NCBI GenBank assembly: GCA_030682505.1
Contig: JAUXOH010000115.1
Span: forward strand, 1 to 5,303
Origin: Candidatus Didemnitutus sp.
GTDB lineage: Bacteria > Verrucomicrobiota > Verrucomicrobiia > Opitutales > Opitutaceae
DNA length: 5,303 bases
Reading direction: 5' to 3'
Under the pieces are notes generated by a model. The model was not told the DNA's origin and searched no databases. It saw only the letters and a list, made by a program, of their open reading frames with translations. Shown here piece after piece: positions 1-5,303 of this stretch. The position numbers and the translations under genes are program-made. The stretch's first letter is position 1. Every line of letters starts with the position of its first letter.

Positions 1-3000
1 CGGATCGCGACCTCGCTCGCGGGCGAAGCCAAAGAACCCGCGCGGTGGGCCGAAATTCTGCGGCGGAACTGCGCGGAACATCGGGCCGATCTGCTCTGGC
101 TCGCGCCGTGGCTCGCGCGGCCGGTTTCCGCCGGACCCGAAAATCACGACAGGAATCTGCCGCCACCCGATCGCGTGCCCACCCTGCAGACAATCGCGGC
201 CGACGATCCGTCGCTGGCACCGTCGCCCGCGCCAGTCGCGGGAAACACCGAGCTGATGAGCTACCAGCACGCGGCCGCCGACCACGCGCGCGAGCGGCTG
301 GTGGCCTTGGAGGCGCTGGCGGTAAGATGCGAGGAGCTGGCGGCGATGGACTTCGTCTTTCTGTTCAACCCGGCGCGCGACTTGTTTTGCACCGGATTCA
401 ACGTCACCGAGCATCGGAGCGAAACCGGTTACTACGACTTGCTGGCTTCGGAGGCGCGGCTGGGCAGTTACGTCGCGATTGCCTTGGGGCAGGTGCCGCA
501 GGACCACTGGTTCTCGCTGGGCCGGCTGCTCGTCGCGTCCCAGGGCGAACCGATCCTCGTTTCGTGGAGCGGCTCGATGTTCGAATACCTGATGCCGCTG
601 TTGGTGATGCCCAACTACGAGAACACCCTGCTCGATCGCACCTGTCGGGCCGCGGTGCGGCAGCAAATCGCCTATGGTGAATCGCGCGATGTGCCCTGGG
701 GCATCTCCGAATCAGGCTACAACCGGACCGACGCTCACCAGACCTACCAATATCGCGCCTTCGGCGTGCCGGGTCTCGGTTTCAAACGCGGCCTGGCGGA
801 GGACTTGGTCATCGCCCCCTACGCCTCCGCGATGGCGTTGATGGTCGCGCCGGTGGCGGCGTGCGAGAATCTGCAGCGCCTCGCGGCCGACGGACGCGCT
901 GGCGCCTACGGCTTCTATGAGGCGGTGGACTACACGCCGGCGCGCCTGCGACCGGGCGAAACCAGCTCCACGGTCCGCTCCTTCATGGCGCATCACCAGG
1001 GGATGAGCCTCCTCGCGCTGGACAATCTGCTGCGGGATTTCCCCATGCAGCGGCGTTTCCTGGCGTGTCCGTTGCTCAGGGCGACGGACTTGCTGCTGCA
1101 GGAGCGCATGCCGAAGGCGGCGGCGAGCGTGCTCTCCGAGGATTTGCAACTTGAGGAATCGCGGACTTTGGTGGGGCAGGGGGAAAGTGTGCTGCGGGTT
1201 TTCACCAATCCCCATTCGGCGGCGCCCGAGGTTCATCTCCTGTCCAACGGACGCTATCATGTCGCCATCACGCACACGGGCGGCGGCTACAGCCAGTGGC
1301 GCGATCTCGCGGTGACCCGCTGGCGCGAGGATGCGACGCGCGATTGCTGGGGCACCTTTGTCTACTTGCGCGAACTGGCGCGGGACGACGTTTGGTCCGC
1401 GACGTTTCAGCCGACCTTGCGGGCGACCATGGGCGCCGAGGCCATCTTCACCCAGGCCCGCGCGGAGTTCCGGCAGCACCACAACGGCCTCGAAATTCAC
1501 ACCGCCATCAGCGTGTCACCGGAGGACGATGTGGAGTTGCGGCGCATCACGATCACCAACCGCACCCACGTGACGCGCGCCATCGAGCTGACCAGCTACA
1601 CCGAAGTGGTGCTGGCGCCTGCGGGCGCCGACGACGCCCATCCCGCCTTCAGCAACCTCTTCGTGCAGACAGAGTTTCTTTCCCAATCGTCCGCGTTGCT
1701 GTGCACCCGCCGCGCCCGCGCCGCAGAGGAAAACCCGCCCTGGTTCCTGCAGCTGATGGTGAGCCAGGGCGGCGAACAAGGAACTCTCTCCTGCGAAACG
1801 GATCGGGCCCGATTTGTCGGCCGCAACGGTACGCTCGCGAATCCCGCAGCGATGCAGGGCGCGGAGTCGCTGTCGAACACGGTCGGCTCCGTCCTCGATC
1901 CCATCGCGTCCCTCCGTCGGATCGTGACGGTGCGAGCCAACGAATCGATCATGGTGGATCTCGTGCAGGGGGCGACGGAGAACCGGGAAGCGGCGTTGGC
2001 CCTGGTGGAGAAATACCAAAGCACGCGCATGGCCGATCGCGCCCTCGACCTCGCGTGGACCCACAGCCAGGTGGCGTTGCGCCAGCTCAACGCCACCGAA
2101 TCCGAGGCCCAACTCTACGGCCGGTTGGCGAGCGCGCTGATTTACGCCGACCCGGCCCGGCGCGCCAGCGCCGCCATCTTGCGGACCAATCGCCGCGGCC
2201 AGAGCGGCCTCTGGAGCTACGGCATCTCGGGCGACGCGCCCCTTGTCCTCCTCAGCATCGGCGACAGCACCAGGATTGAAATCGTCCGGCAACTGATCCT
2301 GGCGCACCGGTACTGGCGACTGAAGGGACTGACGGTCGAGCTGGTGATCCTGATTGAGGACGTGTCGGTTTACCGGCAGTCACTGCACGACCAGATCACC
2401 GGATTGATCGATGCAGGCAGCGAGACTTCCCTGCTCGACCAGCCGGGTGGCATCTTCGTCCGGCGCCTCGAACAAATCCCCCACGAGGATCGCGTGCTGC
2501 TGCAATCCGTGGCGCGCATCGTCCTCGACGACGAAAGGGGAACCCTTGCGCAGCAACTTGAGCACCGGAGCGTGCTCGACCCGGTGATCCCGGCGCTGGT
2601 GCCCAGCCGCTCCACGTTGCCCGAACCCCTGCGGCCGCTCCCTCCGCGGGACCTGATTTTTCAAAATGGCCTCGGCGGTTTCACGCGCGACGGTCACGAA
2701 TACGTCATCACGCTCCAGCCCGGCCAGACGACGCCGGCGCCGTGGGTCAACGTGCTCGCCAACCCGACGTTTGGCACGGTCGTGTCGGAAAGCGGCAGCG
2801 CCTACACTTGGGTCGAGAATTCCCACGAATTCCGCCTGACCCCGTGGAGCAACGATCCGGTGCGGGACACGACCGGCGAGGCCCTCTATATCCGCGATGA
2901 GCAGACCGGACGCTTCTGGTCGCCGACCCCCGGGCCCGCCCGCGGCACCACGCCCTATGTCATCCGCCACGGCTTCGGTTACACCGTTTTCGAGCACACC

Positions 3001-5052
3001 GAAGAGGGTCTCACGTCCGAGCTGTGGGTCTATGTCGCGATGGACGCGCCGGTGAAATTCACGGTCTTGAAATTGCGCAATCTTTCGGGCCGCCCGCGCC
3101 GCGTGTCCGTCACCGGCTATTGGGAATGGGTGCTCGGCGACCTCCGGCAAAAAAACCTGTTGCACGTGCAAACCGAGGTCGACCTCAAGACCGGCGCGCT
3201 GCTGGCGCGCAATCACTACAACACCGAGTTTCCCGATCGCATCGCGTTCGTCGACGTGACCGACACGACGCGCCGGCTCACCGGCGATCGCAAGGAATTC
3301 ATCGGCCGGAACGGCAGCCTCGACCAGCCCGCCGCGATGAAACGCACGCGCCTTTCCGGCAAGACCGGAGCCGGCCTCGATCCCTGCGGGGCGTTGCAGG
3401 TCGCCTTCGATCTGGCGGACGGGCAGGAGCGGCAGACGAGTTTCCGCCTTGGGGTCGGCCGCAGCCCCGCCGACGTGCAAAACCTGGTCCAGCGCTTCCG
3501 ACGCGCGGACGCCAGTCGCAGCGCGCTCGAGGGCGTCTGGGCGTATTGGAACCGGACGCTGGGCGCGGTGAACGTCGACACGCCCGATCCGGCCGTGAAC
3601 ATCATGGCAAACGGGTGGCTGCTCTATCAGACCCTGAGTTGCCGGCTCTGGGGCCGGACGGGATTCTACCAGTCCGGTGGCGCGTTTGGCTTCCGCGACC
3701 AGTTGCAGGACGTGATGGCGCTGGTGCATGCCGAGCCGGCGCTCACCCGGGCGCACCTGCTCCGGGCCGCCGCCCACCAGTTCCGCGAAGGCGACGTGCA
3801 GCATTGGTGGCATCCGCCGGCCGGCCGGGGCGTGCGCACGCATTTCTCCGACGATTTTCTGTGGCTGCCTTTCGTGACGTGTCACTACGTCAGGTGTGTC
3901 GCGGACACCGGCGTGCTGGACGAGAAAATTTCCTTCCTCACCGGCCGGGAGCTCAAACCGGATGAAGAGGCGTTTTACGACCAGCCCGGCCGTTCCGAGG
4001 AATCGGCCACGCTTTACCAGCATTGCGTGCGCGCCATCGAGCGCGGCCTGAAGTTCGGCGAACACGGGTTGCCGCTCATGGGCTGCGGCGATTGGAACGA
4101 CGGCATGAATCGCGTCGGTCACGAAGGCCGCGGCGAGAGCGTGTGGCTGGCGTTTTTCCTCTACGATGTGCTCATCCAGTTCGCCGCTCTCGCCCGCGAG
4201 CGGCGCGACGACGCTTTTGCCGATCGCTGCCTCGCGCAGGCGCAGACCCTGCAGGACAACATCGAGGAGCACGCCTGGGATGGCGCGTGGTATCGCCGCG
4301 CTTGGTTCGACAACGGCGAATTGCTCGGCTCCCACGCCAGTCCCGCCTGCCAGATCGATTCCCTGCCGCAAACCTGGTCCGTGATCAGTGGTGCCGGTGA
4401 TCCGGAGCGCTCGCGCCAGGCGATGCAATCCGTCGACCAGCGCCTCGTCCGCCGCGAGGCCGGGCTCATTCAGCTGTTCGATCCGCCGTTCGACAAAACC
4501 AAGCTCAATCCCGGTTACATCAAGGGCTACATCCCCGGCGTGCGCGAGAACGGCGGCCAATACACGCACGGCGCGATCTGGACCGCGATGGCCTTCGCGC
4601 TCATGGGCGAAAACGAACGCGCGTGGGAACTCTTCACGCTGCTCAATCCCGTTCATCACGGGGCAACACCCGGGAAGATCGCCACCTACAAGGTTGAGCC
4701 CTACGTCGTGGCCGCGGACGTCTATTCGCTTGCGCCGCACACGGGCCGTGGCGGCTGGACGTGGTATACGGGTTCGGCCGGCTGGATGTATCGGTTGCTG
4801 GTTGAAACCCTGCTGGGCGTGAACCGGGAGGGCGATCAACTGCGACTCGAGCCGCGCCTGCCCAAGGGTTGGGCATCCTACAAGATCCACTATCGCTACC
4901 GGCAGACGGTCTATCACATCACGATCACGCAGCTCGCCGCTGACTCAGATCAGGCGAACCGGCTCTTGCAGGATGGACAGGAGCTAGCCGGAACGACCCT
5001 TTCCCTCCGCGACGACCAGCGGGAGCATTTCGCCGAGCTGCACATCCGCTGA
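1..5052 (+). CDS. ndvB: Cyclic beta-1,2-glucan synthase (NdvB/ChvB family), 5'-truncated by the window edge
   Basis: The frame is open from base 1 to the TGA at 5050-5052, giving 1683 visible residues (numbered from base 1). Family members have about 2800, so roughly 1100 N-terminal residues (GT84 glycosyltransferase and membrane segments) should lie upstream. The GTG at 175 and ATG at 256 are internal codons, not starts. Domain order: linker (1-113), glycoamylase-like cyclisation domain (about 114-375; PWGISES, GFYEAVDYTP, MAHHQGM), degenerate GH94-like module (about 391-860), full GH94 module (about 887-1678; FRDQLQD 1231-1237, DWND 1364-1367, YTH 1521-1523, WYTGS 1588-1592). No membrane segment is visible in this part. 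The family polymerises glucose from UDP-glucose at the inner membrane, cyclises the chain and trims it by phosphorolysis, supplying osmoregulated periplasmic glucan. Family assignment is strong; product linkage and ring size are inferred. An uncharacterised glucan-active relative with the same modules remains possible. Confidence 0.93.
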   Translation, partial: RIATSLAGEAKEPARWAEILRRNCAEHRADLLWLAPWLARPVSAGPENHDRNLPPPDRVPTLQTIAADDPSLAPSPAPVAGNTELMSYQHAAADHARERLVALEALAVRCEELAAMDFVFLFNPARDLFCTGFNVTEHRSETGYYDLLASEARLGSYVAIALGQVPQDHWFSLGRLLVASQGEPILVSWSGSMFEYLMPLLVMPNYENTLLDRTCRAAVRQQIAYGESRDVPWGISESGYNRTDAHQTYQYRAFGVPGLGFKRGLAEDLVIAPYASAMALMVAPVAACENLQRLAADGRAGAYGFYEAVDYTPARLRPGETSSTVRSFMAHHQGMSLLALDNLLRDFPMQRRFLACPLLRATDLLLQERMPKAAASVLSEDLQLEESRTLVGQGESVLRVFTNPHSAAPEVHLLSNGRYHVAITHTGGGYSQWRDLAVTRWREDATRDCWGTFVYLRELARDDVWSATFQPTLRATMGAEAIFTQARAEFRQHHNGLEIHTAISVSPEDDVELRRITITNRTHVTRAIELTSYTEVVLAPAGADDAHPAFSNLFVQTEFLSQSSALLCTRRARAAEENPPWFLQLMVSQGGEQGTLSCETDRARFVGRNGTLANPAAMQGAESLSNTVGSVLDPIASLRRIVTVRANESIMVDLVQGATENREAALALVEKYQSTRMADRALDLAWTHSQVALRQLNATESEAQLYGRLASALIYADPARRASAAILRTNRRGQSGLWSYGISGDAPLVLLSIGDSTRIEIVRQLILAHRYWRLKGLTVELVILIEDVSVYRQSLHDQITGLIDAGSETSLLDQPGGIFVRRLEQIPHEDRVLLQSVARIVLDDERGTLAQQLEHRSVLDPVIPALVPSRSTLPEPLRPLPPRDLIFQNGLGGFTRDGHEYVITLQPGQTTPAPWVNVLANPTFGTVVSESGSAYTWVENSHEFRLTPWSNDPVRDTTGEALYIRDEQTGRFWSPTPGPARGTTPYVIRHGFGYTVFEHTEEGLTSELWVYVAMDAPVKFTVLKLRNLSGRPRRVSVTGYWEWVLGDLRQKNLLHVQTEVDLKTGALLARNHYNTEFPDRIAFVDVTDTTRRLTGDRKEFIGRNGSLDQPAAMKRTRLSGKTGAGLDPCGALQVAFDLADGQERQTSFRLGVGRSPADVQNLVQRFRRADASRSALEGVWAYWNRTLGAVNVDTPDPAVNIMANGWLLYQTLSCRLWGRTGFYQSGGAFGFRDQLQDVMALVHAEPALTRAHLLRAAAHQFREGDVQHWWHPPAGRGVRTHFSDDFLWLPFVTCHYVRCVADTGVLDEKISFLTGRELKPDEEAFYDQPGRSEESATLYQHCVRAIERGLKFGEHGLPLMGCGDWNDGMNRVGHEGRGESVWLAFFLYDVLIQFAALARERRDDAFADRCLAQAQTLQDNIEEHAWDGAWYRRAWFDNGELLGSHASPACQIDSLPQTWSVISGAGDPERSRQAMQSVDQRLVRREAGLIQLFDPPFDKTKLNPGYIKGYIPGVRENGGQYTHGAIWTAMAFALMGENERAWELFTLLNPVHHGATPGKIATYKVEPYVVAADVYSLAPHTGRGGWTWYTGSAGWMYRLLVETLLGVNREGDQLRLEPRLPKGWASYKIHYRYRQTVYHITITQLAADSDQANRLLQDGQELAGTTLSLRDDQREHFAELHIR
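340..1125 (+). other. Glycoamylase-like (GH189-type) cyclisation domain of NdvB
   Basis: Domain within the large gene, residues about 114-375. Family landmarks in order: MDF (116-118), YYDLLASEARLGS, SWSGSMFEYLMPLL, PWGISESGYN with Glu237, FGVPGLGFKRGL, DLVIAPYA, GFYEAVDYTP with Glu307, MAHHQGM (329-335) and LLLQERMP (364-371). In a characterised cyclic glucan synthase this type of domain performs the retaining transglycosylation that closes the beta-1,2-glucan ring and uses two glutamates. The conserved glutamates here are candidates, but I cannot assign nucleophile and acid/base without alignment. All motifs look intact, so the domain is probably active. Boundaries are approximate. Confidence 0.85.
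1171..2580 (+). other. First GH94-like module of NdvB, probably non-catalytic
   Basis: Domain within the large gene, residues about 391-860. It starts with a beta-rich segment (VLRVFTNPHS, then LLSNGRYHVAITHTGGGYSQW) resembling the GH94/GT36 N-terminal sandwich. It continues through DRARFVGRNGTLANPAAM (601-618) to a helical part around LWSYGISGDAPLVLLS and GGIFVRRLEQI. It is a diverged copy of the second module: the DR..F.GRNG..L..PAAM block recurs at 1096-1113. It has no DWND motif and no YTH or WYTGS motif, so I infer a structural or substrate-holding role rather than phosphorolysis. Other NdvB proteins have a comparable segment. Confidence 0.72.
2659..5034 (+). other. GH94 phosphorylase-like catalytic module of NdvB
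   Basis: Domain within the large gene, residues about 887-1678. FQNGLGGF (887-894) opens the beta-sandwich, an alpha/alpha-barrel follows, and the tail is a short beta region ending close to the protein C-terminus. FRDQLQD (1231-1237), GDWNDGMNRVG around 1364, ENGGQYTHGAIW with His1523 and GGWTWYTGSAGW with Thr1590 match the positions that in GH94 disaccharide phosphorylases form the glucose site, the catalytic acid (an Asp of the DWND motif) and the phosphate site. In NdvB proteins this domain shortens the linear glucan by phosphorolysis and so controls ring size. All motifs are present, so activity is expected. Residue roles are transferred from the family, not shown here. Confidence 0.85.
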
Positions 5053-5058
5053 CCAATG
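5037..5058 (+). promoter_or_regulatory. ndvB stop / ackA start junction, likely translational coupling
   Basis: The TGA stop of the glucan synthase (5050-5052) is followed by CCA and then the ATG of the kinase (5056-5058). No convincing Shine-Dalgarno motif is seen in the preceding bases (GCTGCACATCCGC); the nearest purine run, GGGAG, lies about 30 bases upstream, too far to serve the ATG. There is no room for a terminator or separate promoter. Ribosomes finishing the first gene probably reinitiate on the second, tying kinase output to glucan synthase translation. The two frames are the same. Confidence 0.6.
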
Positions 5059-5303
5059 AAATCCGCCCCGCCTTGCGTCCTGACCCTCAACGGTGGCTCC
5101 TCGAGCATCCGGTTTGCCGTGTATGAGACCGGCCCCGTCCTGCGGCTGCGCCTCGCGGGGAAAGTTGATCGCATCGGTTCGCGCGGCACGAACCTGACCG
5201 CCACTCATCCGGCGGAAAAACCGCCGGTCGCCCGTCCGTTCCGTGCCTCCGCTCATCGCACCGTCGCCGGGTTCTTGCTGGACTGGCTCGGGCAGCAGGC
5301 GGT
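5056..5303 (+). CDS. ackA: Acetate kinase (acetate/propionate kinase family), 3'-truncated by the window edge
   Basis: Starts at ATG 5056, 3 bases after the preceding stop, and runs off the window after 82 complete codons of a protein normally near 400 residues. The N-terminus reads MKSAPPCVLTLNGGSSSIRF, the ASKHA-fold first strand and loop of acetate kinases (consensus LN.GSSS.K.), so the start is well placed. The usual lysine after GSSS plus one residue is arginine here (Arg18). The following GKVDRIGSRGTNLT and a helix ending LLDWLGQQA resemble the AckA subgroup found beside phosphoketolase genes more than the Pta-linked E. coli type; this is from memory of the family, not a search. The enzyme interconverts acetyl phosphate plus ADP with acetate plus ATP in the cytoplasm. 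Probably co-transcribed with, and translationally coupled to, the glucan synthase. A propionate or butyrate kinase cannot be excluded from so short a fragment. Confidence 0.88.
   Translation, partial: MKSAPPCVLTLNGGSSSIRFAVYETGPVLRLRLAGKVDRIGSRGTNLTATHPAEKPPVARPFRASAHRTVAGFLLDWLGQQA
5209..5227. repeat. Perfect 7-bp GC-rich inverted repeat with A5 loop inside ackA
   Basis: CCGGCGG (5209-5215), AAAAA (5216-5220), CCGCCGG (5221-5227): a perfect all-G/C 7-bp stem with a five-base loop, in ackA codons 52-58 (encoding PAEKPPV). It could form an mRNA hairpin early in the gene. No U-tract follows, so it is not a terminator. In GC-rich coding DNA such a repeat may be chance. Confidence 0.5.

Noticed and set aside
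1..174. Upstream intergenic or promoter DNA
   Set aside because: It is in-frame coding sequence without stops (RIATSLAGEAKEPARW and onward), consistent with the linker before the glycoamylase-like domain.
175..177. GTG as the start codon of the large gene
   Set aside because: The frame is open through base 1 with no upstream stop, there is no ribosome site, and the family requires a large N-terminal glycosyltransferase region before this point.
45..680. A 211-codon + strand frame, and similar ones at 1296-2279 and 3024-3965
   Set aside because: Out-of-frame readings of the glucan synthase with Arg/Ala/Gly/Pro-rich composition typical of shifted high-GC codons, and no recognisable motifs.
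712..2307. Minus-strand open frames at 712-1500 and 1516-2307
   Set aside because: Same codon-register artefact as above, bounded by single TCA serine codons in the sense gene; no family resemblance.
1801..3340. Nucleotide-level direct repeat from the duplicated DR..F.GRNG blocks
   Set aside because: The similarity is at protein level; the underlying DNA has diverged, so it is an old domain duplication and not a recent DNA repeat or mobile element.
2380..4917. An 845-codon open frame on the minus strand, opposite the glucan synthase
   Set aside because: It is codon-aligned with the sense gene, so its stops would need sense codons TTA, CTA or TCA, which are rare in this GC-rich gene. The minus-strand frames in this register end exactly where TCA codons occur (712, 1516, 2380). 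The translation shows no recognisable domain and the sense strand is a clear conserved protein.

Overview
This is a dense, clearly GC-rich bacterial coding region, with third codon positions dominated by G and C. It holds two genes on the + strand and essentially no non-coding DNA. The first fills almost the whole window (1-5052) and is the C-terminal 1683 residues of a cyclic beta-1,2-glucan synthase of the NdvB/ChvB/Cgs family. Its N-terminal membrane-embedded glycosyltransferase part lies upstream of the window. The second begins 3 bases after the first ends and is the N-terminal part (82 codons visible) of an acetate/propionate-family kinase, AckA-like.

Layout: 1-340 encodes an alanine/proline-rich linker leading out of the missing N-terminal half. 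About 340-1125 encodes the glycoamylase-like cyclisation domain (GH189-type). About 1171-2580 encodes a first GH94-like module that appears degenerate. About 2659-5034 encodes a complete GH94 phosphorylase-like module with the DWND motif and the phosphate-site-like TH and WYTGS motifs. Positions 5053-5055 are the whole intergenic space, and 5056-5303 is ackA.

In characterised family members the GT84 domain builds a linear beta-1,2-glucan from UDP-glucose, the glycoamylase-like domain closes the ring by transglycosylation, and the GH94 domain trims chains by phosphorolysis, so setting ring size. The product is usually a periplasmic osmoregulatory glucan of Gram-negative bacteria. The tight, probably co-translated acetate kinase suggests the operon also contains central-metabolism genes; the AckA variant resembles those encoded next to phosphoketolase. 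This link is an inference, because the downstream sequence is not visible.

Taxonomy cannot be fixed from the window. A high-GC Gram-negative is likely, such as a Proteobacterium or an Opitutales-type Verrucomicrobiote. I saw no RNA genes, mobile elements, CRISPR arrays, promoters or terminators. This looks like a known system; the points worth a second look are the internal duplication, the ndvB-ackA coupling and the stop/start junction.
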